Assembly: GCF_028330985.1 (NCBI RefSeq)
Contig: NZ_JAQMUE010000082.1
Location: forward strand, 62,001 to 126,000
DNA: 64,000 nucleotides
Direction of reading: 5' to 3'
Origin: Roseofilum reptotaenium CS-1145
Lineage (GTDB): Bacteria > Cyanobacteriota > Cyanobacteriia > Cyanobacteriales > Desertifilaceae
A model generated the notes under the pieces. That model was not told the origin of the DNA. It saw nothing but the letters and a program-made list of their open reading frames with translations, and made no database searches. The translations under genes and the position numbers were made by a program. Numbering within the stretch: the first letter of the stretch is position 1; every line of letters starts with the position of its first letter. Positions 1 through 7,648 of the stretch are shown piece by piece.

Positions 1-41
1 GCATATTCTTCGTGGCCATTGATGATGAAGATATTTGGCAT
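1..41 (-). CDS. Start of an MdaB-like NAD(P)H quinone oxidoreductase (partial)
   Basis: Only the first 13 codons lie in the window; the gene runs off the left edge. They read MPNIFIINGHEEY, which resembles the N-terminus of the MdaB/flavodoxin-like NAD(P)H:quinone reductases (pattern: M-x-N-I-hydrophobic-I-N-G). An AGGA Shine-Dalgarno-like sequence lies 9-12 bases upstream of the ATG. The gene starts 46 bp downstream of the peroxiredoxin gene on the same strand, so it is probably the third gene of a GST-peroxiredoxin-quinone reductase operon. The family reduces quinones by two electrons with a flavin cofactor, limiting semiquinone formation. The assignment rests on very few residues. Confidence 0.55.
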   Translation of the reverse strand, partial: MPNIFIINGHEEY

Positions 42-87
42 GGTTGAAATTTCCTGGGGTTATGGTTGATAGGGGCAATCGAAGTTA

Positions 88-732
88 TTACAGCCCTTTC
101 AAAGCATCTACAATAACACTCGGTTCTGCCCGTTTGGTGTAATCGACATCTGTAAAGGCATACACAATTTCGCCATTGGGTTGGATGACATAGGTGGCGG
201 GAATGGGTAATTCAAAATGGTCATTGCCATTATGAGCCGCCACATCAATGCCGAAACTTTGATAAATAGGAAGCAGAGAAGCGGGCAACTTAAAGACCAG
301 CCCAAATTGTCGAGCGACCTGATTGTCCACATCACTTAAGACGGGAAACGCTAACTCATTTTTCTCTTGCGTGGTTAAGGAATTATCTGGAGTTTCGGGC
401 GAAATGGCGACTAGAGTGGCTCCAGTCTCTTCAATACTTGCCAGGGCATTTTGCAATGCCTGGAGTTCTAGGTTGCAGTAGGGACACCAACCGCCGCGAT
501 AGAATGCGATCGCTACAGGGCCTTTCGTCAAAAGTTCTTTAATACTCACAGGTTGCCCTGTAGCGTTTGGCAAAGTGAAGTCTGGAATGGTATCGCCCAC
601 CTTGAGCGTTTGCTTCAGAATCCCGGAGTCCCCTAAGTCCGTGGTAGCCTGCTGCATTACATTCTGTGTTTCTTGGGGAACATTACTGCGAAATTGTTGT
701 TGGAAAGCTTGTAAGTCGTTTGCGAGCGTCAT
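88..732 (-). CDS. Peroxiredoxin-like (AhpC/TSA) family protein
   Basis: This 214-residue thioredoxin-fold protein is probably a thiol peroxidase or redox protein of the AhpC/TSA superfamily. A helical N-terminal extension of about 40 residues precedes the fold (GDTIPDFTLPNATG). The redox motif GGWCPYCNLEL carries Cys83 and Cys86 as a CxxC pair rather than the single PxxxT/SxxC cysteine of typical peroxiredoxins. 'PLLPIYQSFGID' and 'ATYVIQPNGEIVYAF' type segments complete the fold. It lies 32 bp downstream of the GST gene and upstream of an MdaB-like gene, suggesting an operon controlled by the divergent HxlR regulator. Substrate and reductant are not evident from sequence. Confidence 0.85.
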   Translation of the reverse strand: MTLANDLQAFQQQFRSNVPQETQNVMQQATTDLGDSGILKQTLKVGDTIPDFTLPNATGQPVSIKELLTKGPVAIAFYRGGWCPYCNLELQALQNALASIEETGATLVAISPETPDNSLTTQEKNELAFPVLSDVDNQVARQFGLVFKLPASLLPIYQSFGIDVAAHNGNDHFELPIPATYVIQPNGEIVYAFTDVDYTKRAEPSVIVDALKGL

Positions 733-764
733 GTTGAATTCTCCAATGGGTATTAAGTGTGAGT

Positions 765-1469
765 TTACGCATTAAACCGTGAGGCATTTTCGGCTTGGGA
801 AGCGGCTTCATCCCCTTTGCCAAAGAATGCTGAGAAGGGTTTGGGAATCGTGACGGCCTTTTGAGTGGCAGGTCGAGCATCGATGCGATCGCACCAAGCT
901 TGGAGGTTATCGAGTCCCTCAATGGAAACTTTTGCCCAAGGGTACGATCGCACCCAGGGATACGTGGCAATATCAACAATGGTGAAGTCGTCTCCCAATA
1001 AATAGGCTTTGCCTTCGAGTTGCTGGTCTAGCACTTCTAGCAATCTCCGTGACTCGGCCACGTAGCGATCGATCGCGTATTGGTCTTCAATTCCTTTAGG
1101 GGCGGCAATGCGTTGAAAGTACATGGCTTGCCCCATCATTGGCCCAATGCCACTCATCTGAAACATCAGCCATTGCAAGGCTTGAGACCGGGCTTTTTCG
1201 TCGAGCGGAAGAAACTTCTGGTACTTTTGTGCGAGATACCAGAGAATTGCTCCCGACTCGAAAACGACAAAGTCATCATTGCCGCGATCAATAATTGTCG
1301 GAATGCGGCCATTGGGGTTGAGCTTCATATACCACTCAGATTTTTGCTCTTTTTTCCCAAAGTCAATGTAGGTCAGTTCGTACTCAACCTCCGCCTCTTC
1401 GAGAAAGATGACGGGCTTCCAACCATTCATCGTGGAAGCGGTGTACAGATGAATATCGGGGGATGCCAT
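765..1469 (-). CDS. Glutathione S-transferase family protein
   Basis: This 234-residue cytosolic GST has an N-terminal thioredoxin-like domain (residues about 5-90) and an all-helical C-terminal domain. The N-terminal segment TASTMNGWKP resembles the YfcG/YghU-type GSTs. NPNGRIPTI holds the conserved cis-proline, and FESGAIL is the glutathione gamma-glutamyl recognition loop. 'DFTIVDIATYPWV' is the N-capping box of the C-terminal domain. YfcG-type enzymes often act as disulfide reductases. It is the first gene of a leftward cluster with a peroxiredoxin and a quinone reductase, and starts 164 bp from the divergent HxlR-type regulator. The ATG start is supported by the conserved N-terminus. Confidence 0.9.
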   Translation of the reverse strand: MASPDIHLYTASTMNGWKPVIFLEEAEVEYELTYIDFGKKEQKSEWYMKLNPNGRIPTIIDRGNDDFVVFESGAILWYLAQKYQKFLPLDEKARSQALQWLMFQMSGIGPMMGQAMYFQRIAAPKGIEDQYAIDRYVAESRRLLEVLDQQLEGKAYLLGDDFTIVDIATYPWVRSYPWAKVSIEGLDNLQAWCDRIDARPATQKAVTIPKPFSAFFGKGDEAASQAENASRFNA

Positions 1470-1610
1470 AACAACCTCTGATCATGAAAGGATGTAAATC
1501 GGATATAGGAGACGGCTAGTGCTTGTCGTCATCCCAAAATCCGGCCAGTGATGGTACAGGTGAGCTATATATCTTAAGATAAATAATCTAGTAACTAGCG
1601 TCAACCAGTA

Positions 1611-1621
1611 TACTTTTAGTA
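1611..1621. promoter_or_regulatory. Candidate HxlR operator (TACT-TTT-AGTA dyad)
   Basis: The intergenic region between GST and hxlR contains the inverted repeat TACT-TTT-AGTA, 12 bp before the regulator's ATG. A nearby CTAGTAACTAG palindrome lies at about 1588-1598. TACT/AGTA half sites are known for YodB-type HxlR regulators, although with wider spacing. Assigning it as the operator of the adjacent regulator is inference. Confidence 0.35.
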
Positions 1622-1633
1622 ACCAAATTTATT

Positions 1634-1996
1634 ATGAGTACTGTTACCAACATCACCACAGATAGCAAGGGTCGCAAGAGTGCAGTAGAGCCTTGTTTAG
1701 AACCCTGCCCCATTGAGCGAGGAATGCGCGTGTTGGGGGGCAAATGGAAAGGCTCAATTCTCTGGCATCTCAAAGATGGCCCGGTGCGCTTCAATGATTT
1801 GGTGCGACAGTTAGGGGGAGCCAGTAAAAAGATGGTGAGCCAGCGGCTGCAAGAAATGGAAGAATCGGGTTTGGTCAAACGGGAAGTAGTGAGCGATCGC
1901 CCGATCGCCGTCGCCTACGAAATCACCGAGTTTGGCCAAACTGCGCTCGGCTTTTTGGAAGAACTCAAAAATTGGTCAGAAGCTAATAATATCTAG
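1634..1996 (+). CDS. HxlR family winged-helix transcriptional regulator
   Basis: This 120-residue protein is a MarR-like winged helix of the HxlR/DUF24 family. The signature runs from 'CPIERGMRVLGGKWKGSIL' through 'LKDGPVRFNDLVRQL' and 'KMVSQRLQEMEESGL' to 'AYEITEFG'. Cys21 and Cys25 lie just before helix 1; the corresponding cysteine in YodB, HypR and QorR senses quinones, diamide or other electrophiles. It is divergent from the GST-peroxiredoxin-MdaB cluster, which is the classic arrangement for a local redox-sensing repressor. The ATG at 1634 fits the family N-terminus. The target and inducer are inferred from context. Confidence 0.88.
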   Translation: MSTVTNITTDSKGRKSAVEPCLEPCPIERGMRVLGGKWKGSILWHLKDGPVRFNDLVRQLGGASKKMVSQRLQEMEESGLVKREVVSDRPIAVAYEITEFGQTALGFLEELKNWSEANNI

Positions 1997-2139
1997 AGGA
2001 ATTGCAGATTTTCAGGTATGCTAAGGCATAATTGGAAAAAATCACCACGTAAATGAAGGGTTTGGGAATAGGCAGAAGTTGCTGTTGTGACCCAATCTAT
2101 AGCGATCGCCTTATCCAATACTATACAGACATTGACCTT

Positions 2140-2598
2140 ATGCGACATATAGGCTGCTGTATAATTACCCTTGTGTTGACCCTCATTCCATTGCCGTCAT
2201 TTGCAGAACCTCTAGCACAGTTCTTAATAGGTGAATAGACATGCCAACCGACAGAAGGAGGTACAGCATTCACATGGAGAGTTACGGACGAGGTTGGCTT
2301 ATTGGAAAGGGATTTGAAGACAATCGTTTAAGCTCAGTCGAAACCTGGTCTTTTAATTCCGAAGGCCAGCTAATGGAGCGGCGACAGTTTTCATCTAATG
2401 GAGCGTTTATTGAGCTTTCTGTGGTTGAGCGTGGTCAACAGAATCTCTCCTCTAGGGGTCAACTAACCCGTCGTACAGGTGAAAGGGTTCAAATTCAACA
2501 TTCTCTAAGGAAAATAGACGAGAATCATATTGAAGTGACGTGGGAGGCTTACATGGATAACAGTTGCTGATGAGATCTGTGTGCGCCGAGAAATTTAG
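2140..2598 (+). pseudogene. Decayed gene for a small secreted protein (nonsense plus two frameshifts)
   Basis: Three frame pieces join into one plausible protein. Frame 1 from 2140 gives the signal peptide MRHIGCCIITLVLTLIPLPS followed by FAEPLAQFLIGE, then TAG at 2236 where a Trp would fit. Frame 1 continues TCQPTEGGTAFTWRVTDEV. Near 2295 the reading moves to frame 0 (GWLIGKGFEDNRLSSVETWS onward, ending WEAYMDN). Near 2560 it returns to frame 1 (TVADEICVRREI, stop at 2596). The pattern looks like a small lipocalin-like/DUF1579-like periplasmic protein, but I do not recognise the family firmly. The pieces at 2053-2238 and 2241-2570 are remnants, not two genes. Confidence 0.65.
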
Positions 2599-2865
2599 GC
2601 TTTGACATTACCCCATGGTTAACTGTCAAGTTCTTGAAAGAGCATGTATGATGATAAATAGGGATGCATAACTCAAAAGTCATACCTAGATTGTGATTGA
2701 TGATTGGATTGCTCTGCCAGTCGCTTGGTATAATTACTCTCAACTCCCAGATAAAGGTAGTAATTAGAGCGACAATGACGATCGAACACCTGCTTAACTT
2801 GCGTCATAATCAATCTAGGATAGCCCTATCCTGGCAGTCAAACTTAAGAAGCGAGTAAGGCCTCA

Positions 2866-4452
2866 ATGAGCTACTGCGTTAACCCGGTTTGTCCAAATCC
2901 AGAAAATTCTCCCAATGCTCAAGTTTGTGCTGCTTGTGGCTCCAAACTGCTGCTTCGAGAACGTTATCATATCTCTAAACTCTTGGGACAAGGTGGATTT
3001 GGGGCAACTTTTCTGGCTCAAAATTTATCCCTTCCAGGGAATCCCTATTGTGTGATTAAGCAATTGCGCCCGGCTTCTACCTCTCCTCAAACCCTGCAAA
3101 TGGCTAGAGAGCTGTTTCGACGAGAAGCAAAGACCCTGGGTAAAATTGGCAATCATCCACAGTTACCTGGTTTGCTCGATTATTTTGAAACTGAACAGGA
3201 ATTTTATTTGGTTCAGGAATACATTAGCGGAGCAACCTTAAGCCGAGAGGTAAAACGGGGAGGGCCATTTACGGAAGCCGGAATTAAGCAGTTTTTAAGC
3301 GAGCTGTTGCCAGTCATTGAGTATATTCACTCCAATCAGGTTATTCATCGAGATATTAAACCCGCTAATTTGATTCGCCGCAATCAGGATAAGAAGTTAG
3401 TGTTGATTGATTTTGGGGCAGTTAAGGATCAGGTAAATCCGACAGCAGTAGATAATAGTTCAGAACAAACTGCTCTAACGGCTTTTGCGATTGGCACTCC
3501 AGGATATGCCCCCCCAGAACAAATGGCTCTGAGACCCGTTTATGCCAGCGATATTTATGCAGTGGGTGTAACTTGTATTTATTTGTTAACCGCTAAATCT
3601 CCAAAGGATTTGGGTTACGATCCGGCGACCGGCGAAATTCTTTGGGAACGACAGGTACAAATTAGCGATCATTTAACTCGCGTGTTGAAGAAAATGCTCG
3701 ATGGGTCAGTTAAACATCGCTATCAGTGTGCCCAAGATATTTTGAAGGCTTTAGAGTTAGAGCCTTATTTGGATAGTTTAGCCCAAGGGATGTTAACGGG
3801 GCCAGTGAAACCGACAACGGAGACCTCTTCTAGGGGGACAGGAGGGCGCAATACTGGGAATTCTGGCCCAAGTAGCCATCTCTCTCGTTTCGGGGTGTCG
3901 ATTCGTTCGCGCCAATCTAGATTGCGAGGCGGTAATACAGGACTTTCTAATACCTCAATTTCAACTCAAGCCAATTCTGGCCCAACTTCGGGAGGAAGTT
4001 CGGGGGCAAACAAGCCAAAGATTCCCACTCGTTTGAAGGAGCAAGAGCTGCTCACCTATTATGCCAAGGGTCGTAGGGATTTTGTCGATCATGACTTGAG
4101 TGCCCTTAATCTTCAGGAAATGGTGTTTCCAGAGGCAAATTTCCGAGAATGTAAGTTTGTGAAGACAAATTTCACTCGTGCCAATTTATTTCGCTCGGAT
4201 TTTACAAAGGCGCGTTTAAAACAGACAATTTTGCGGGATGCGAATTTGAGTCGCGCTTATTTTAATTATGCGAATTTAGAGGGGGCGGATCTGCGGGGCG
4301 CTGATTTGAGTTATGCCTATTTGAGTAGTGCCAATTTGAATGGGGCAAATTTATGTGGGGCGAATTTAACGGGGGCTAAGGTGACCGATCAGCAGCTAAA
4401 GCGGGCGCGAACGAATTGGAGGACGGTGTTACCCAAAGGGCGCGGAAAGTAG
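2866..4452 (+). CDS. SpkB-like Ser/Thr protein kinase with pentapeptide repeats
   Basis: This 528-residue kinase has three parts. The N-terminal Cys motif (Cys4, Cys9, Cys21, Cys24) resembles a zinc ribbon. The kinase domain spans about residues 33-300, with the glycine loop LGQGGFGATFLA, catalytic HRDIKPANL, magnesium-binding DFGAV and the activation segment GTPGYAPPEQ. A Ser/Gly/Thr-rich linker (about 315-395) leads to a C-terminal pentapeptide-repeat helix (about 405-515, A(N/D)L repeats such as ANLEGADLRGADLSYAYL). This architecture matches SpkB of Synechocystis, which has been linked to oxidative stress, and the cysteines may act as a redox sensor. All catalytic motifs are intact. It appears monocistronic. 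Confidence 0.92.
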   Translation: MSYCVNPVCPNPENSPNAQVCAACGSKLLLRERYHISKLLGQGGFGATFLAQNLSLPGNPYCVIKQLRPASTSPQTLQMARELFRREAKTLGKIGNHPQLPGLLDYFETEQEFYLVQEYISGATLSREVKRGGPFTEAGIKQFLSELLPVIEYIHSNQVIHRDIKPANLIRRNQDKKLVLIDFGAVKDQVNPTAVDNSSEQTALTAFAIGTPGYAPPEQMALRPVYASDIYAVGVTCIYLLTAKSPKDLGYDPATGEILWERQVQISDHLTRVLKKMLDGSVKHRYQCAQDILKALELEPYLDSLAQGMLTGPVKPTTETSSRGTGGRNTGNSGPSSHLSRFGVSIRSRQSRLRGGNTGLSNTSISTQANSGPTSGGSSGANKPKIPTRLKEQELLTYYAKGRRDFVDHDLSALNLQEMVFPEANFRECKFVKTNFTRANLFRSDFTKARLKQTILRDANLSRAYFNYANLEGADLRGADLSYAYLSSANLNGANLCGANLTGAKVTDQQLKRARTNWRTVLPKGRGK

Positions 4453-4539
4453 GCTGAATGAAGTTGGAACCCGAAAACTTAATCAAGGTTTAATAGTGAA
4501 AACCCAGGTTTAGGGCTGACAATCTTCTGAACTCTTGAG

Positions 4540-5124
4540 TTATCGATCGTGTTTTTCTCGCCATATTTGAGCTGTTAACTCCATCCTTAACATATCCTCT
4601 ACACTACTATCAGGCATAGTCCATGAACTATAGAGGATTGTTTTCACAACAAATCCTAATTTCTGGAAAAGGTTTACTGAAGCCCTATTAGATACTAAAA
4701 CGGCTGCTCCAATAAGTTCAAAGTTCAATTCCTCAAATGTGTAATCAATTAATTGCCCGATCGCTAATGTCCCATATCCTCTATTTCTGTACATTTCATC
4801 CAAGATTGCGATACCAATTTCTGCGGTTCCTATTTCCCAATTAATTCCCTTAAGAACAGCATATCCAATCGGCAGGATTTCGGTAACATAATAAATCCCA
4901 AAGGCTAGGGGGTCACCCGATCGAGAATAGGGGAAAGCAAACAATGAGATGGCTTGTATGAATTCTTCGGTTTGATCGAGTTCAAAATATGGATTCCAGC
5001 CTAACAAAAGACTTAACTCTGGATTGCGAGCCAGCTTTATTAAGTGACTCACATGCCCACTTTCCATAGGCTGAAGAAAGATTTTGTTTGGACTCTTGGG
5101 TTCTAAAATTACTTTCTTATCCAT
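4540..5124 (-). CDS. GNAT family N-acetyltransferase (RimJ/RimL type)
   Basis: This 194-residue protein has a GNAT fold. The acetyl-CoA pyrophosphate loop is RNRGYGTLAIG (R/Q-x-x-G-x-G/A), preceded by AEIGIAILDE and followed by VLVSNRASVNLFQKLGFV, the usual RimJ/RimL-like C-terminal segment. I place the start at the ATG at 5124 (MDKKVILEP), preceded by a purine-rich AGAGAAAG; a start at 5160 would add 12 residues inside the upstream gene. It overlaps the end of the methyltransferase gene by 8 bp, so the two are translationally coupled. The substrate is unknown and may be shared with that methyltransferase. Confidence 0.8.
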   Translation of the reverse strand: MDKKVILEPKSPNKIFLQPMESGHVSHLIKLARNPELSLLLGWNPYFELDQTEEFIQAISLFAFPYSRSGDPLAFGIYYVTEILPIGYAVLKGINWEIGTAEIGIAILDEMYRNRGYGTLAIGQLIDYTFEELNFELIGAAVLVSNRASVNLFQKLGFVVKTILYSSWTMPDSSVEDMLRMELTAQIWREKHDR

Positions 5125-5956
5125 GACTTTCTCTTTTCTCACGTAAAGGTTTAAAGGCAATCAACCAAACTTCTTGTGGAAAATAGTACGAAGAATCCCG
5201 ATACAGGGATTTAAGATATTTTGCCATTCTAGGGCGAGCAAGCAACATCTCTAGGAAAATATTTCTAGAGGTATCTAATTGAGTATGTTCCTTATCTTTA
5301 TTGAAACTGTTAATGGTCGCTTCGTGTTTAATATAATGTTCTATGGCTGCGAGATCGTCAGCTTGGATTTGCTCTTCATAGACAATACGGTAGACCTGAT
5401 GCTCGATTCTACAGGATGAGAGGGCTGCGACAATATCTTCTGCTGAGGTAAAGCGATCGCCTCTCCCTTCTGCAAAGATATGCCGATATTGCTCGTAGAA
5501 ATTAACATAGAAAGACCTCTGAGTCGCCAGCGCAATAAATCCAACTCCAGTCTCATTGAGCGAACCCGCACATTTTTGTAAGACCGATTCTAAATCTTGA
5601 CGGGGAACCATGTAGAAACCATGCATTGACCACAGCAGATCGTAGGCATTGGGATCGAGTTCAGCCTCCTGAATTGTGCTATTGTATTGCTTCTCCTGGC
5701 GGAAAGGATGATACATCTTCTGTTGAACTTGAGTAATAGCACTTTCAGAGGGATCTAATGCGTCATAGATAATTGATTCAATTGCTTCGTCGAGTTGAAC
5801 ATAGCGATCGAACGCCTGCAACCATCTTCCCGTACCACAGGCAACATCGAGTAACCGAAGGGGGGATGGTTGAGTTGGGCTGTTTAATTTTTGCTGATGT
5901 TGTTTGAAGAAAGTTCCCGACCAATCAAATTGTCGAGCCAGTTGCCAATAATCCAC
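5117..5956 (-). CDS. Class I SAM-dependent methyltransferase (C-terminal domain of the interrupted gene)
   Basis: This is the longest uninterrupted piece of the broken fusion and could still be made alone from a GTG at 5956 (279 residues). Motif I LLDVACGTGRW binds SAM; 'YDALDPSESAI' is the acidic post-I loop; 'NAYDLLWSMHGFYMVPRQDL' contains motif IV; 'NETGVGFIALA' is motif V. Homology-like sequence continues upstream of this GTG to the TAG at 6088, so an independent start here is a fallback and not the ancestral one. The 3' end overlaps the downstream acetyltransferase by 8 bp. The substrate is unknown. Confidence 0.6.
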   Translation of the reverse strand: MDYWQLARQFDWSGTFFKQHQQKLNSPTQPSPLRLLDVACGTGRWLQAFDRYVQLDEAIESIIYDALDPSESAITQVQQKMYHPFRQEKQYNSTIQEAELDPNAYDLLWSMHGFYMVPRQDLESVLQKCAGSLNETGVGFIALATQRSFYVNFYEQYRHIFAEGRGDRFTSAEDIVAALSSCRIEHQVYRIVYEEQIQADDLAAIEHYIKHEATINSFNKDKEHTQLDTSRNIFLEMLLARPRMAKYLKSLYRDSSYYFPQEVWLIAFKPLREKRESHG

Positions 5957-6085
5957 GACTGGATCTAAATCATCTGGTTTTCTTACAGCAGCGTTGTCTG
6001 GAACAGCTTGGAGAACAAAAACACCCAGAGGTTCCTGAATAAATGCTTTGCCAGAGTCATCAGTTTCAGCTAACTGCGAAAATGC

Positions 6086-6601
6086 CTAGAGAACCTTCGC
6101 AAATTTTGCCTCGTGCAGTTGGCGTAGATCGCATTCCATGCAAAAGGACCTAATTTTGATGCCTGTATCCGATCGCACTAAGCATGACGTGACATCTAAT
6201 TGAGCATCAACAGGATAAAACTGGTATGGCCAAGATTGGCGATCGAGTAAATTTTGAATATCATCTGCGGTCAACAGTTCATCCTCATTGCCCTTAATAT
6301 CGAGCATATACTCGCGCTGGATTTGAGGAATACCGGTAGCCGCTTGGTGAACGATAATGACTCTCCCATTCGGTTTGGTATGAGCTAGGGCATGTTCAAT
6401 GGCTTGAGGTGGATCGTCAAAGTAGTATAAAACATGGGTTAACAACACCAGGTCATACGGTTCTTGAGAAAGGGGTTGATGTGGATCGAAGGAATCTTCA
6501 CGTACCGATACGTTTATGGTATGTGCTAAAGAGGCGTGGTGAAGGCGATCGAGGAAGCGATCGCGATGAATCGGATTCGGTTCAAGAGCAACATAGTGCA
6601 A
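6086..6601 (-). pseudogene. HNMT-like methyltransferase fragment between the two stops
   Basis: This is the central piece of the interrupted gene, readable as 171 residues only from a TTG at 6601. That start would discard SAM motif I (SIGSGEGD, encoded at about 6662-6682), so it cannot make an active enzyme alone. It retains YDLVLLTHVLYYFDDPPQAI and NGRVIIVHQAATG, typical of HNMT-like proteins. Confidence 0.6.
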
Positions 6602-7010
6602 CTGTTGCCACGGGCGATCGGCTTGAGGAGCGAGACTCTTAATGATTTCCAGATCGATATCCCCTTCTCCGCTACCGATGCTGAGTACCGATAATGTATC
6701 ATCATTGTGCAGGGGCGATCAGGATTGCATTAACACGGTCAAATTGCTCTGAAACCACTCAATTGATGCCTTAGTCATCGTTGAGGCAGCTTTACGCAGC
6801 TCATAACTTTCAGCGTAAAATCGATCGTCTAATGCTGGCGCAAAGAATAGTGGCGAGTTTTTATGGCCTTCTTTTTCTACATTATGTTCTAAGCTTCCTG
6901 TCACTTCATCTGAAATTATCATTTGGAAAACCAATGGTAGATAGTAGACCAGTTTAATCTCTCATACTCAGACATATAATGACAATGCTTTCTTTTTAAT
7001 GAGAACGATA

Positions 7011-7065
7011 AAGGGCGATCGCAAAGATCGCCCTTTTGCATCAAAACACTCCCAACTAGGGGAGT
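7011..7065 (-). terminator. Tandem terminator hairpins after psaD
   Basis: Reading leftward from psaD, the hairpin ACTCCCC-TAGTT-GGGAGT is followed by GTTTT (7048-7065). A stronger hairpin follows, AAGGGCGATC-TTTGC-GATCGCCCTT (7011-7035), with A/T-rich flanks on both sides. The second contains the HIP1 octamer in one arm and may also stop rightward transcription. Confidence 0.7.
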
Positions 7066-7104
7066 CTTTTGCTCGTTTTACTCAAGGCATATGAGTTGAG
7101 CGCC

Positions 7105-7530
7105 TTAAACCTCGTAGGGTTGTTTACCACTAAATTTAAGGGTGGCTGGCTCAGGATTGCTGCCGATATTGCGGTCAACTTTACCGTTAAATTGCCGACC
7201 TTCGTTCACTTTTTCAGGGAACACACCATCTGCGGGATGAAGATACTGAATTTCACCATTGGGATAAACCCGGTAAATTTTATAATCGTTGATCTTAAAT
7301 TTGGGCCGCAGTTGGCGATAGGCGAGGGCCAAGCATTGTTCTTTGCGAGCCAGATACAGAAGGTTTTCACCTTGTTGCATAGTGGCTGCACCACCGGTGG
7401 GCATCTCAAAGACTTGGGCTTTGGGCGATGTCCAAGTGATGGCGTATTTTTCTTCTACTGATGCTTTGGTGAGTAGTCCACCAGTACTTCCCCCAAATAG
7501 GGGAGCTTGTCCGGTCAGTGTCTCACTCAT
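7105..7530 (-). CDS. psaD: Photosystem I reaction centre subunit II (PsaD)
   Basis: This 141-residue stromal-side subunit of photosystem I forms the ferredoxin docking site. Family segments are all present: [72 protein letters not shown] and the C-terminal [10 protein letters not shown]. The ATG at 7530 ([10 protein letters not shown]) matches the family start and has a GAGGAGAGA Shine-Dalgarno region; an extension to 7578 is not supported. The gene is flanked by strong terminators and is likely monocistronic. Length is normal for cyanobacteria. Confidence 0.98.
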   Translation of the reverse strand: MSETLTGQAPLFGGSTGGLLTKASVEEKYAITWTSPKAQVFEMPTGGAATMQQGENLLYLARKEQCLALAYRQLRPKFKINDYKIYRVYPNGEIQYLHPADGVFPEKVNEGRQFNGKVDRNIGSNPEPATLKFSGKQPYEV

Positions 7531-7648
7531 GGTTACAGCTCTCTCCTCTAAACCAAGATTTTTATGGCATCGTATCACTGAGATGGGGGTGGACTAGAGA
7601 TTTTGTTAGGAACTGTTACAGTTGTTCATAATTCATGGGCAGTAAGTC

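Larger units (their letters stand above)
5117..6922 (-). pseudogene. Two-domain methyltransferase gene (HNMT-like plus class I) with two in-frame stops
   Basis: From the ATG at 6922 to the TAA at 5117 a single frame of 602 codons is open except for TGA at 6719-6721 and TAG at 6086-6088. Read through, the first half resembles histamine N-methyltransferase: RFYAESYELRKAAST, SAM motif I VLSIGSGEGDIDL directly after the TGA, acidic loop VALEPNP, DLVLLTHVLYYFDDPP, and EPLGVFVLQ closing the fold directly after the TAG. The second half is another class I methyltransferase (motif I LRLLDVACGTGRWL). Neither stop is accompanied by a frameshift or by loss of conserved residues. It is therefore either a very recently inactivated gene or one expressed by readthrough. 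The GNAT gene overlaps its 3' end. Confidence 0.7.

Noticed and set aside
2549-2743. 64-residue minus-strand open frame
   Set aside because: It overlaps the 3' end of the decayed secreted-protein gene, has no domain or Shine-Dalgarno support and an unlikely composition, so it is probably fortuitous.
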